Shown here: piece after piece, positions 1-15,107 of the stretch
Layout of the letters: each line of letters starts with the position of its first letter
Position numbering within the stretch: position 1 is the stretch's first letter
DNA from: Leptospira barantonii
GTDB taxonomy: Bacteria; Spirochaetota; Leptospiria; Leptospirales; Leptospiraceae
DNA length: 64,000 nt
NCBI RefSeq assembly: GCF_002811925.1
Contig: NZ_NPDS01000008.1
Location: forward strand, 1-64,000
Reading direction: 5' to 3'
Notes under the pieces: generated by a model
Told to the model about the DNA's origin: nothing
Databases searched by the model: none
The model's input: only the letters and a program-made list of their open reading frames with translations
Position numbers and translations under genes: made by a program

Positions 1-378
1 CCTTCAGGCGGTGGGGGCGGGGGAGCCGATGCACCTTCCTTTGCGGATATTTCAGCGGCGCTTGGACCTTCTTCCACTCCGGCTCCGTCGGCTCCAAGAC
101 CTTCTTCCAGACAATCTTCTCCGACCCAATCTACGAACTTAAACTTACTCATGGACGTGAACCTGGCTCTTACCGTTGAGCTTGGGAGAACGAACATGTA
201 TATCAAAGACGTAAACGGTCTGAACGAGGGTATTGTCGTAGAATTGGATAAGAACGTCGGTGAAGATTTGGATATTCTTGCCAATGGTCGTTTGGTCGGA
301 AGAGGAAAGCTCGTGGCAATGGATGACTTTTACGGAATTCAGATCACCGAGATCGTGGAACAAAGTCGTCGACTTTGA
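1..378 (+). CDS. fliN: Flagellar motor switch protein FliN, C-terminal part (cut by window edge)
   Basis: The reading frame is open from the first base and ends at 378, so the 5' end lies outside the window; 125 residues are visible. The first ~50 are a low-complexity linker rich in Gly, Pro, Ser and Ala. The rest is a SpoA/FliN domain beginning MDVNLALTVELGRT and ending in GIQITEIVEQ. FliN sits at the base of the C-ring, binds FliM and helps switch rotation; fliM itself is about 7 kb downstream, so the switch genes are split here. The domain assignment is clear. The gene could be another FliN-like SpoA protein, but the length and linker fit leptospiral FliN. Confidence 0.85.
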   Translation, partial: PSGGGGGGADAPSFADISAALGPSSTPAPSAPRPSSRQSSPTQSTNLNLLMDVNLALTVELGRTNMYIKDVNGLNEGIVVELDKNVGEDLDILANGRLVGRGKLVAMDDFYGIQITEIVEQSRRL

Positions 379-380
379 TT

Positions 381-450
381 TTGTAAGAGTTCCCACAACG
401 TTTGTCGGGAAAATTTTTGAGTCCTCGCTGGGTGTATGAGTTCCCACAAA
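381..450. repeat. Two degenerate copies of the GAGTTCC-ACAA intergenic motif
   Basis: Downstream of fliN, TTGTAAGAGTTCCCACAA (381-398) and GTATGAGTTCCCACAAAT (433-450) share the core GAGTTCCCACAA. They resemble the palindromes at 10284-10305 and 28038-28051, but their left arms are decayed. They lie between convergent genes, as the other copies do relative to gene ends. Confidence 0.5.
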
Positions 451-497
451 TTTCGAATATTATAAAATTCGCTGATTCCTCAATGTCGTTTTTAGAA

Positions 498-534
498 TTT
501 TCCCGCGCTCCTTTGGGCAAAACGCGCGGGAAAA
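498..534. terminator. Bidirectional rho-independent terminator between fliN and the SPFH operon
   Basis: An 11-bp stem, TTTTCCCGCGC (498-508) paired with GCGCGGGAAAA (524-534), encloses a 15-base loop. With T-rich sequence on one side and A-rich on the other, it can stop transcription from both convergent genes. Confidence 0.75.
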
Positions 535-551
535 ATTCAGCAATTCAAAAT

Positions 552-1484
<933 letters not shown>

Positions 1485-1485
1485 T

Positions 1486-2433
1486 TTACTGACCTTCCTT
1501 CTCTTTCGGAGTTTTGATTTCCGGTAACTTTCCGGTTACTTTGGAAAGACCTTCGAACACACCGGCGATGTTTGCGAGCTCCGCGGGGAGAATGGTGGTT
1601 TTGGAAACGCTTAAAATTTCTCCGAGACCGGTGAGATAATCTTCCGTGATTTGGAGATTGACCGCTTCACCGCCGCCTTCCAAAGAAATCGCTTCGGAGA
1701 TCATCTGAATCCCTTTTGCCTTTGCCGCGGCGATCAACTCGATCTCCAAAGCCTTACCTTCGGCTTCGTTGATCTTTTTCATCTTTTCTCCTTCGGAAAC
1801 GTTGATCGCTTCTTCCTTCTCGCCGACCGAACGATTGATTCTGGAAAGTTTTTCGCCTTCCGAGATCGTAATTTCCGCTCTTTTTACGCGTTCGGCTTTT
1901 ACCTGTTCTTCCATCTCGTGAAGAATTTCTTTCGGAGGAGAAATGTTTTTGATTTCGTATCGGGTTACCTTGATTCCCCAAGGTTCGGTCGCCTCGTCTA
2001 AAGCGCGCACAACGTGGGAGTTGATATCGTCTCTTTCCGCGAAGGTCTGATCCAAAATCAACTTACCGATTTCGGAACGAAGAGTGGTTTGTGCAAGCTG
2101 TTGTGTGGCGAGCATATAATTCTGAATCGCATACGACGCCTTATACGCGTCTACCACTCTTAAGTAAAGAATTCCGTCCACAGCGATCGAAACGTTGTCC
2201 TTTGTGATACACATCTGAGGAGGAATGTCTATGGCGATCTCTTTGAGAGTTTGTCTGTATTTTACGACTTCGATGACGGGCCAGAGAAAATGAAATCCCG
2301 CTTCCAAAGCGCCTTTAAAAACTCCCACGCGTTCCACGACGTAACAATACTGTTGCGGAACGATGATGAACGTCTTGCGAATCAGATAGATCAACGCTAT
2401 GAAGAATAACGTGAATAAAAAACCTGCAGACAT
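1486..2433 (-). CDS. SPFH/stomatin-family membrane protein (first paralogue)
   Basis: 315 residues: N-terminal membrane helix (about 3-20), SPFH/band 7 domain starting near VVERVGVFKGALEAGFHFLWP, then the typical coiled-coil stretch with GEKLSRINRSVGEKEEAIN-type heptads, and a short polar tail. A good ribosome binding site (AAAGGAGATACT) precedes the ATG. It is the middle gene of an nfeD-SPFH-SPFH operon. The presence of NfeD is the usual signature of the paraslipin/QmcA branch, thought to organise membrane microdomains or protein quality control. That role is family knowledge; nothing here identifies a specific client. Confidence 0.87.
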   Translation of the reverse strand: MSAGFLFTLFFIALIYLIRKTFIIVPQQYCYVVERVGVFKGALEAGFHFLWPVIEVVKYRQTLKEIAIDIPPQMCITKDNVSIAVDGILYLRVVDAYKASYAIQNYMLATQQLAQTTLRSEIGKLILDQTFAERDDINSHVVRALDEATEPWGIKVTRYEIKNISPPKEILHEMEEQVKAERVKRAEITISEGEKLSRINRSVGEKEEAINVSEGEKMKKINEAEGKALEIELIAAAKAKGIQMISEAISLEGGGEAVNLQITEDYLTGLGEILSVSKTTILPAELANIAGVFEGLSKVTGKLPEIKTPKEKEGQ

Positions 2434-2462
2434 AGTATCTCCTTTTTATTTTAAAATCAGAA

Positions 2463-2927
<465 letters not shown>

Positions 2928-2944
2928 GAAAGACGCATTCTCCC

Positions 2945-2975
<31 letters not shown>

Positions 2976-2976
2976 G

Positions 2977-3012
<36 letters not shown>

Positions 3013-3036
3013 CCGTTTGAACTATCCAAGTAAGAC

Positions 3037-3474
3037 ATGAAAAAGAAAATTCTCCTCTCGTTCGCCGCGGCGATATTGCTTCTTCAATTCCTTCCTCTCA
3101 AACCGCCCGAAGGAAAGAATCAAAACGAAATCCAGACCTCGGACGAAGTCAAAAAGATATTGAAGAAATCCTGTTACGATTGTCATTCCGATCTTACCGT
3201 CTGGCCCTGGTATTCCAAAATTTTTCCGGTAAACGCGTATCTTTTTCACCACGTCGACGAGGGAAAGGCGGAACTCAATTTTTCACAATGGGGAGAATTG
3301 TCCAAAAAGGAAAAATCCAACAAGGGCGATTCCATTTTAGAAACTCTGGAAGAAGGCGAAATGCCTCCGAGCGACTACGTTCTTTTACATCCCTCCGCTA
3401 AGATTACCAAGGAAGAATTGGAAGTTTTAAAAAACTGGATTCATGATTTGGAAGAAGAGTATCAGAAAGAATAA
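3037..3474 (+). CDS. Haem-binding-domain protein, membrane anchored
   Basis: 145 residues. An N-terminal hydrophobic segment (about 4-20) is an anchor or uncleaved signal. A CYDCH motif at residues 46-50 is a covalent c-type haem attachment site, and the surrounding sequence ([17 protein letters not shown], then [10 protein letters not shown]) matches the Haem_bd family of small periplasmic monohaem proteins. Conserved Trp/Tyr/Pro residues after the motif fit that family. The gene stands alone between the divergent nfeD operon and argH, 26 bases away. An electron-transfer or redox-sensing role is likely but unproven; no partner oxidase or peroxidase is adjacent. Confidence 0.8.
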   Translation: MKKKILLSFAAAILLLQFLPLKPPEGKNQNEIQTSDEVKKILKKSCYDCHSDLTVWPWYSKIFPVNAYLFHHVDEGKAELNFSQWGELSKKEKSNKGDSILETLEEGEMPPSDYVLLHPSAKITKEELEVLKNWIHDLEEEYQKE

Positions 3475-3500
3475 TCGAAAATAATCTGGCAAAGATCGTC

Positions 3501-5781
<2,281 letters not shown>

Positions 5782-5785
<4 letters not shown>

Positions 5786-6411
5786 CAACCTTACCGGACA
5801 AGGCTCAGGCGGGAATTTATCTCGCGGTTGTAAAGGAACTGGCGAGTTATTCTTCCGGTTCCAGCACGAGCCGTATTCTCGACCGCTTGTCCGTACTTCC
5901 CGCGCACGATCAGGACTCCAGAACCGCGATTTTGGAAACGAGCGAAGGGAAGAATCTTCCCGATCGTCTGGTGGGAATCATCAAAATCTTTCGAATCATT
6001 CATTCCAAACGACAGGAAGTCCATTCGTTTTACGAAGTGGCGATGGCGAGATACGGAACGATCAATTCTTTGACCGCAAAAAGAAGACCGACCGACGACG
6101 AAGCGAGAATCAAACAGATTCTCACGGACTATATTCTAAAAATTGAATCCTTTTTCGAAAAGAACGACATAGGCGACGAAGCCCTGATCAAGGAAATCAA
6201 CCGATTCTTAACCGAACTCGAATCCTTGAGCCAGGTAAACGAGGACAATTTATCAGCGCTCATTCTTTCCTCAAAGGCGATATCTCTCATACAACCTCCT
6301 ATGGAAAAACTGATCTCTTGTTACGGCGATTATGAGAAGGTGGAACATATTCTCAAACGATTGATCCGAATTTCCGAGATGATCATCGAGGACGCAAAGG
6401 CTCCGGGTTGA
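5782..6411 (+). CDS. Hypothetical helical protein
   Basis: 209 residues, no signal peptide or membrane segment. The sequence is mostly helical and charged, with no motif I recognise. It overlaps the upstream cyclophilin stop by ATGA, so it is translated with argH and the cyclophilin gene. A cytoplasmic structural or regulatory role is possible, but nothing in the sequence says which. Its steady codon use and tight overlap support it as a real gene. Confidence 0.7.
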
Positions 6412-6468
6412 TCTAAAAATCCGTATTTTTTCGCGGGTTTTGGGAGAATTTGCCGAAAATAAACCAGA

Positions 6469-7445
<977 letters not shown>

Positions 7446-7449
<4 letters not shown>

Positions 7450-8471
7450 CAGAGATTTTATCGCAGGATGAAATTGACGCGCTACTCAGCGCCATCAGTT
7501 CCGGAGAAGTAAACGAATCGGATTACGCGTCCGTTTCCGAACAAAAGAAAGTAAAGATCTACGACTTCAAACGTCCGGATAAATTTTCAAAAGACCAGAT
7601 TCGTACCTTGCAGATGATGCACGAAACATTCGCACGTTTGGCGACCACGGGTTTATCGGCTCAGCTTCGAGCGCTCGTTTCGGTTCACGTTGCTTCGGTG
7701 GATCAGTTGACATACGAAGAATTCATTCGTTCGATCCCGAACCCGACCACACTTGCGGTCATCAATATGGACCCTCTGCGTGGTTCCGCAATTTTAGAAA
7801 TCGACCCTTCGATTTCGTTTACGATCATCGATCGTTTGTTTGGTGGTAAAGGAGAACAGGCAAAGATCTCCAGAGAACTTTCAGAGATCGAGATGAGCGT
7901 TATGGAAGGGATCATTGTAAGAATTCTCGGGAACATGCGAGAATCCTGGTCCACTGTAATCGACTTAAGACCGAGACTCGGGAACATCGAAACGAATCCT
8001 CAGTTCGCTCAGGTCGTTCCTCCCAATGACATGGTGGTTTTGATCACACTGGAAACCAAGATCGGTGAGGTGGAAGGAATGACGAACCTGTGTATTCCTT
8101 ACATCACGATCGAACCGATCATCAACAAGTTATCCGCTCAATACTGGTATTCTTCGATTCGGAAAGGGGAACTCGACGAGAACCGCGCTGTGATCCAAGA
8201 ACGACTCGATCAGGTTGCGATTCCTTTGATCGCGGAAGTGGGTTCTGTGGACGTTTCCATCAACGACTTTATGAATCTTTCCGTAGGCGACGTCGTAAAA
8301 CTCGAGAACACTTCCACAAGATCCGAGATGATCGTAAAAGTTGGAGAAAGAAAGAAGTTCAAATGTCTACCGGGAAGAGTGGGAAGCAGACTTGCGATTC
8401 AAATCGGGGATCGAGTGGAAGACATTCCGGACGAACTCTTGGGCTCCACACGTTCCGAACAGGAATATTGA
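7446..8471 (+). CDS. fliM: Flagellar motor switch protein FliM
   Basis: 341 residues. The N-terminal peptide LSQDEIDALLSAI is the conserved CheY-P-binding EIDALL motif. The middle CheC-like domain (about 45-235) includes the GGXG-like segment RLFGGKGEQ, and the C-terminal SpoA domain (about 250-330) pairs with FliN. FliM is the C-ring subunit that receives CheY-P and reverses rotation. The start overlaps the stop of an exported hypothetical gene. fliN is elsewhere (the window start), so in this genome the switch proteins are not in one operon. Confidence 0.96.
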
Positions 8472-8491
8472 TCGAAGGTTAAATCGTAAAA

Positions 8492-8556
8492 ATTCTTCCC
8501 TGAAGAAAAGCGATTGTGATAACCGTAAGGATCGTGATCGCCGTTTCGGGAAGAAT
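8492..8556. other. Long-range inverted repeat downstream of fliM
   Basis: ATTCTTCCC (8492-8500) pairs with GGGAAGAAT (8548-8556) across 47 bases, which contain a further CGAT...ATCG pairing. It lies between the convergent fliM and ferredoxin genes and has no adjacent T-run. It could be a 3' UTR structure or chance. Confidence 0.3.
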
Positions 8557-8562
8557 GTAGGT

Positions 8563-8623
8563 ATAAAAAAAGCGGCTCAAGGCCGCTTCGTAAAAACGCC
8601 GTCTTCGACGTTTTCGTCGAAGA
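8563..8623 (-). terminator. Double terminator for the ferredoxin gene
   Basis: Read on the minus strand there are two hairpins. The first has arms TCTTCGACG and CGTCGAAGA (8602-8623) with a 4-base loop, followed by GGCGTTTTT. The second has arms AAGCGGC and GCCGCTT (8570-8588) followed by TTTTTTTATA, a textbook rho-independent terminator. The strongest run of T is on the minus strand, so they end the ferredoxin transcript; the stems could also halt fliM read-through. Confidence 0.8.
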
Positions 8624-8642
8624 TCGTTTTATCAGAGGGAAA

Positions 8643-8868
<226 letters not shown>

Positions 8869-9118
8869 CTCGATTCTCCTGGGTTGGTTCTCCCGGTCGC
8901 TTAAAAAACAGGTTCCAAGATCAATTTTCTAATCACTTCTTAGACGGCAAGTCCTTTTCTTAGGTTCTTCCTTGGCCGGGGAAGGTCGCGATTTCTTTTC
9001 TTTGGGCTTTTGGGAAGAATCGCTACAACTTCCCGAAAGCGAATTAGGGAAAACTGTGGACTTGAAATAAATTTCGTGTTACCTTGCCCGGAAAGAATTT
9101 ATGAATGGGAGAACCAGA

Positions 9119-10048
9119 ATGATTCAAAAAGGTTTGTGCCTTGCATTGATCGTCTTATTCGCAATCGACTGTGGAAAATCCAAAAAAGAAGACCTCCAGG
9201 GCGGGGTTTTTACCTTTATCAAAGGAACCGTTAAACTTTCGGATAAAACCGGAAAAGAAAAGAAAGTAGGCCTTTCGGAGTTCATTCTTCCCGAGGATAA
9301 AATCGAAACGACTAAGGATTCTTATGCGGATATCCAATTGATGGACGGGGTTGTCATTCGTATTAAGGAAAATACGAGCCTAACCCTGAACAAGATTTAT
9401 GTGGATTCTAAAAACGCGGAGATCTATTCGGATATCAGCTTAAACAAAGGAAAGATCTTTTCCAAAGTCGGAACCAAGCTGAGCAAGTCTTCCGGATTTA
9501 AGGTAACAACTCCTACGTCCACGGCGGCGGTTCGCGGAACGGATTTCCAAGTGGAAGTGGAAGGAAACAAAACCGAAACTTTAGTTTCCGACGGAGCGGT
9601 TGAAGTTACCGACAACGATAACCCGGATCAAACGAACACCGCAGACGCCGGTGAAAAAGTGGTTTCCGACGGTAAGAATCAGAAAGAGGAAAAACTTTCC
9701 GACGAAGAACTGAAAGAACTTCAAGAAGACTCCGCTACCGTTCAATCCGTTACGGAAGAACAAAGACAAAGAATCGAAGAAATTCTAAAAGACTTCAAAG
9801 AGAACAAGGAAAGAATTCTTCAAGGTCTGGAAGATCAAAAACAAAGAAACCAAGAATTGATCAATTCTACGAAAGAAGAAAACCGTAGAATGATCGACGA
9901 AGTGAAAGAGTCCGGCAAGGCTGAAAAAGAAGCCATCAAAAACGCCGCAGACGAAGAAAAGAAAAACATCAAGGCCGGTATCGACAAGGATAAGGAAGCT
10001 CTTGAAAATTCCAGAAAGTCTCTCAAAGATCAGGTGAAACCTCAGTAA
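9119..10048 (+). CDS. FecR-domain lipoprotein with long coiled-coil tail
   Basis: 309 residues from the ATG at 9119, chosen because GGGAGA lies 6 bases upstream; an in-frame ATG at 9101 has no such site. The signal peptide ends in a relaxed lipobox (LFAIDC). A FecR domain spans about 30-165, with the typical TPTSTAAVRGTDFQVEVEG segment. From about 195 to the end the sequence is almost wholly charged helix (EEQRQRIEEILKDFKENKE and similar), predicting a ~100-residue coiled coil. FecR-domain lipoproteins recur in Leptospira envelopes. No TonB receptor or ECF sigma lies beside it, so an iron-signalling role should not be assumed; a cell-wall or scaffold role is equally possible. Confidence 0.85.
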   Translation: MIQKGLCLALIVLFAIDCGKSKKEDLQGGVFTFIKGTVKLSDKTGKEKKVGLSEFILPEDKIETTKDSYADIQLMDGVVIRIKENTSLTLNKIYVDSKNAEIYSDISLNKGKIFSKVGTKLSKSSGFKVTTPTSTAAVRGTDFQVEVEGNKTETLVSDGAVEVTDNDNPDQTNTADAGEKVVSDGKNQKEEKLSDEELKELQEDSATVQSVTEEQRQRIEEILKDFKENKERILQGLEDQKQRNQELINSTKEENRRMIDEVKESGKAEKEAIKNAADEEKKNIKAGIDKDKEALENSRKSLKDQVKPQ

Positions 10049-10074
10049 TCTTACTGAAATTACACGTGTCTCCG

Positions 10075-10117
10075 AAAGCCTCGGTTTCGTTTTGTAAAAC
10101 GAAGTCGAGGCTTTTTT
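10075..10117 (+). terminator. Rho-independent terminator of the FecR lipoprotein gene
   Basis: AAAGCCTCG (10075-10083) pairs with CGAGGCTTT (10106-10114), with an inner stem TTTCGTTTT/AAAACGAA, followed by a TTTTTTG run. It is strong and well placed 27 bases after the stop codon. Confidence 0.88.
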
Positions 10118-10140
10118 GTTTTAGGGGAGAATGTTTGAGG

Positions 10141-10305
10141 ATTTGTCGTAGTTCCGACAACACGCGCGACGAAAAAGTCACTTGCGAAAATTAGAATTTT
10201 CTGATATAGGAAATTCGTCCGGAAATTCCCGCCACCTCACCCCCCACCCAAAACAGGGCGGGGCCCGGGTTTTTCACTAAAAAATTTGTAGGAACTCCTA
10301 CAAAT
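10141..10305. repeat. Palindrome-bounded intergenic element, copy A
   Basis: One end is TTTGTCGTAGTTCCGACAA (10142-10160). The other is a near-perfect palindrome, ATTTGTAGGA / TCCTACAAAT with a 2-base centre (10284-10305). Inside, 10188-10209 is an AT-rich 22-base string containing TTAGAATTTTCTGATATAG that recurs exactly at 28082-28103. The element fills the gap between the FecR lipoprotein terminator and the 3' end of the SemiSWEET gene, one base from its stop codon. No open frame lies in it. Confidence 0.7.
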
Positions 10306-10306
10306 C

Positions 10307-10573
10307 CTATTCTCCTTTAGCGTCGTTTCTCACTTTAAAATAAAGAATGATCGAAGTGAATATGAACGTGAAAATGTTCGCGAGAATGATCGGAAAATCC
10401 TGTTTCAAACATCCGTAGATAAACCAAAGGACGACGCCGGTAACGAACACAACATACATGTTTCTCGAAATATCCTTCGTGCTCCCGCCCATGACGATTC
10501 GAATGAGCTGAGGCAAAAATGAAACCGTTGTAAGAAGTGAAGCGATATAACCTAAAAACGTAATAGAGTCCAT
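10307..10573 (-). CDS. SemiSWEET sugar transporter
   Basis: 88 residues with three membrane helices and the PQ-loop motif FLPQL (Pro21-Gln22) in the first helix, the size and layout of SemiSWEET proteins. These work as homodimers and let sugars pass by facilitated diffusion; a Leptospira biflexa member has a known structure. Trp and Asn in the second and third helices (VVLWFIYG, IILANIFTF) match the sugar-pocket positions. It ends in charged residues. It lies 13 bases downstream of queF and could share its transcript. Substrate cannot be told from the sequence. Confidence 0.93.
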   Translation of the reverse strand: MDSITFLGYIASLLTTVSFLPQLIRIVMGGSTKDISRNMYVVFVTGVVLWFIYGCLKQDFPIILANIFTFIFTSIILYFKVRNDAKGE

Positions 10574-10586
10574 TGTGTTAAAACGA

Positions 10587-10988
<402 letters not shown>

Positions 10989-11083
10989 GGATAGTTCCTT
11001 GATGACCAGACTTTTCGATCTCTCCATAGCGAAAATTCTTTTTCCCGTCCCGAATCTTGATCAAAGACCCAAAGAGGGGTGGA

Positions 11084-12895
<1,812 letters not shown>

Positions 12896-12921
12896 GGAAA
12901 TTAGAATATTCTATTTTTATT

Positions 12922-12952
12922 ATGTTTTTATAAACATCCGATTTCATCGGAT
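12922..12952. terminator. Weak hairpins between guaA and the cyclase gene
   Basis: Two small hairpins lie back to back: ATGTTT/AAACAT (12922-12937) and ATCCGAT/ATCGGAT with loop TTC (12936-12952), the latter followed by TTTGATT. They sit between convergent stops and may end both transcripts. Confidence 0.4.
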
Positions 12953-12965
12953 TTGATTGTGTAGT

Positions 12966-14240
12966 TTATTGGATCGGATTTTCGATTTTGTAAACCTTCA
13001 CCGCTTGCGATTTGCCTTTAACGGTAACCTCGTCTAAAAAGACGTGTTGAAACCGTTCGGGTTCTTTCAAAGAAGCGATCGTCACCTCGCTCGCAATGAT
13101 TGAACATTGGAACTGTTTCGTTAGACCTTCGATTCGAGAAGCCAAATTGACGCTGTCCCCGATCACCGTTCCTTCCATACGATTTTCGTGACCGATGATA
13201 CCCAACATAAGATGACCCGTATGAATTCCGATTCCGATATCGATCGGATCTTGACCTTGTTCTTCCCGCATTTGATTGAATTTTTTTAAGGCGCGCATCA
13301 TCGCAAGAGAGGCTTCGACCGCGTCTTCGGCTCTTGCAGGAAAGATCGCCATAATTGCGTCTCCGATAAACTTATCGATAAAACCCGAATGTTCTTTGAT
13401 CAAAGGCGCAATCATCCCGAGGTAGTCGTTGATAAAACGAAAGTTCTCGTTCGGGGTCATCTTTTCGGAAAGGGTAGTAAATCCTCGGATATCCGAAAAC
13501 ATAACCGTCATCAAACCTTCCGTCTGATCCGCGAGTTGGGTTTCCAAAATCGACTTCTTGCTGAGTATGGAAAGAAGTTCTTTTGGAACGAATCGGCTGT
13601 AGGCCTCGGACAATTGTTGTTGTGTGTGATAGGCCGCGGCGTTTTCGATCGCGACCGCGATCTGATTTCCTACGATGCTCAAGATCATTTCGTCCAGAAG
13701 TTTAAAAGCGTTGATCTCCTCGCTTTCCACCGCAAAAACACCGAGCAGTTTTTCCTTTACGAGAAGGGGGATCGCGATTTGACTTTTTGCGTCTTTAAGG
13801 CCGGGTAGTTCGATCTTCTTTTCCTCCATTCCCATGGATTGTCCGATCTGTCCCGCATAACGCATCTGCGTGCTGATTCCCACCATACGCATAATCTTTC
13901 TTTTTTTCGCGACTACTCCGATCACTCCTTTTCCGAATTCTACCGTCGCACCGATCCCGCTTTGTTCGTAACCTCGGCTTGCGACGACTTTTAGAAGTTC
14001 GCAATTCTCTTCCACCATAAGAATCATCGCGTGTTTGAACCCGAAAACCTCGTCCATCACCTTCATGATTCTTTCGAAGATCAGAACCAGGTCCAACGTG
14101 TTGAGAATCTCCGTGGAAATCGATTGGATGATTTCCACTTCTTGAGTTTTCCGATTCAGCTTTTGGTTGAGTTCCTCGATTCCTTTTTGGTTTTCGATAA
14201 ACTGTTTTTTGAATTCCTCGATTTCCAAGTCGTTTGACAC
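12966..14240 (-). CDS. GAF-domain class III adenylyl cyclase
   Basis: 424 residues with a GTG start. An N-terminal coiled coil (about 5-45), a GAF domain (about 50-200) and a linker helix precede a class III cyclase domain (about 235-405). Catalytic features are complete: the first metal Asp in FSDIRGF, the second in FIGDAI, the adenine-selecting Lys in FIDKFIGD (near 290), and GDSVNLASR, which carries the second purine-selecting Asp and the transition-state Asn and Arg. The Lys/Asp pair points to ATP rather than GTP. The soluble GAF domain suggests control by a small ligand. The gene lies one base after two FMN-barrel genes and is co-transcribed with them. Confidence 0.92.
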   Translation of the reverse strand: MSNDLEIEEFKKQFIENQKGIEELNQKLNRKTQEVEIIQSISTEILNTLDLVLIFERIMKVMDEVFGFKHAMILMVEENCELLKVVASRGYEQSGIGATVEFGKGVIGVVAKKRKIMRMVGISTQMRYAGQIGQSMGMEEKKIELPGLKDAKSQIAIPLLVKEKLLGVFAVESEEINAFKLLDEMILSIVGNQIAVAIENAAAYHTQQQLSEAYSRFVPKELLSILSKKSILETQLADQTEGLMTVMFSDIRGFTTLSEKMTPNENFRFINDYLGMIAPLIKEHSGFIDKFIGDAIMAIFPARAEDAVEASLAMMRALKKFNQMREEQGQDPIDIGIGIHTGHLMLGIIGHENRMEGTVIGDSVNLASRIEGLTKQFQCSIIASEVTIASLKEPERFQHVFLDEVTVKGKSQAVKVYKIENPIQ

Positions 14241-14241
14241 G

Positions 14242-14646
14242 TTATGCTTCCTTTGCTTCCGAAAGAATCCGCGCAGAACGGACCTCGAAAATATCGGCGG
14301 CCTTGAGTTTGAAAATTTCGCTCATCCCGGACATGGAAGCGATCGCGTCCAACTGCATTTCCATCGCGTCGAATAGATCGCCTTCGGTTTCGGTTCTTTG
14401 GTAGTATATGTCCATGATCCAAGGTTCCAACGTTTCCGGATTGAGAACTTGAAGCATCGCGTATTTGTTTTCCACGGAATTCGTATGTGTTTTACCGAAG
14501 AATTGATTCGAGATCGCAACGTGAGAATCGTCCACTTGATACACTTGGCTTACGATCGTAGCGTTCGGGATTCCTTCCTTGGAAGAAGTAACCATGATAC
14601 TCGGAACGATTCCTTGCAGACAGGGTTGAAGATTTTCAGGTATCAT
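14242..14646 (-). CDS. PNPOx-like FMN-binding split-barrel protein (second of pair)
   Basis: 134 residues with no signal peptide. The N-terminal half (PSIMVTSSKEGIPNATIVSQV ends one strand pair, then HVAISNQFFGKT) fits a pyridoxamine-5'-phosphate-oxidase-like split beta barrel that binds FMN, F420 or haem. The C-terminal third is helical and lacks a recognisable PNPOx dimer tail. The ATG overlaps the stop of the first barrel gene (ATGA), and its own stop is one base from the cyclase GTG. Cofactor cannot be told by eye. With its sister it may form a heterodimer that senses or reports on a flavin or redox ligand. Confidence 0.75.
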   Translation of the reverse strand: MIPENLQPCLQGIVPSIMVTSSKEGIPNATIVSQVYQVDDSHVAISNQFFGKTHTNSVENKYAMLQVLNPETLEPWIMDIYYQRTETEGDLFDAMEMQLDAIASMSGMSEIFKLKAADIFEVRSARILSEAKEA

Positions 14647-15107
14647 TTTAGTTTTTCTCCCGCCTTCGCTCCCGGTGATTGATCAAAGAGTTCGCTCAAT
14701 TCGAACGTGATCGCAATCGCAGGTTTCAAAATGTATTTTCTCCATCCTTCTCCCGCTTTGGGTCCGAAGAATAAGGAACTCGTTTCTCCACCGGCTTCTC
14801 GAATGTTTTTCATAAGTTCGTAATCTTCTTCCGTGCAGCTTTCGATTCCGGTAACCTTTCCCTTGAATTGACGGGTTTGAAAGGAGGACATGTGCGCGAT
14901 CGTGGTTGCAATCTGTGCATTGTCCTCTATGTCCTGCAAACAATGAGACGCGACGACCTGAGGCAACAATACGGTCATTCTTTTTTGGTCCTCGCTCAAA
15001 CGGACTCCGAACGCCCTTGCGAAATGAGGTCTTAGTTTCGAATCTCTTGTGGCTATGCTGATGGACAAGGGTCCTAATAGATTTCCCGTCTCTTCTTGTG
15101 ATAACAT
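14643..15107 (-). CDS. PNPOx-like FMN-binding split-barrel protein (first of pair)
   Basis: 154 residues. GPLSISIATRDSKLRPHFARAFGV is the start of a split-barrel fold of the pyridoxamine-5'-phosphate-oxidase superfamily, followed by VVASHCLQDIEDNAQIA and SSFQTRQFKGKVTGIE, the usual second barrel half. The C-terminal part includes WRKYILKPAIAITFELSELF. It leads an operon with a second barrel protein and the GAF cyclase, has a good ribosome binding site (CGGAGGAAAATTCCAA before the ATG), and is preceded by a 258-base gap. It is not pdxH: the length and key PLP residues do not fit. Confidence 0.75.
   Translation of the reverse strand: MLSQEETGNLLGPLSISIATRDSKLRPHFARAFGVRLSEDQKRMTVLLPQVVASHCLQDIEDNAQIATTIAHMSSFQTRQFKGKVTGIESCTEEDYELMKNIREAGGETSSLFFGPKAGEGWRKYILKPAIAITFELSELFDQSPGAKAGEKLK

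Noticed and set aside
8925..9065. Minus-strand frame ending in a Lys/Pro/Ser-rich tail, with a lipobox-like LSGSC
   Set aside because: No start codon lies between the preceding stop and the Cys, so at most it is a remnant of a small lipoprotein.
11057..11083. TTG start for guaA
   Set aside because: ATG at 11084 has an AG-rich ribosome site and gives the family N-terminus.
12966..14240. Guanylyl cyclase
   Set aside because: The Lys and Asp at the purine-selecting positions match ATP-specific class III cyclases.
14242..15107. pdxH (pyridoxamine-5'-phosphate oxidase proper)
   Set aside because: Both proteins are too short and lack the PLP-binding and C-terminal dimer segments of PdxH.
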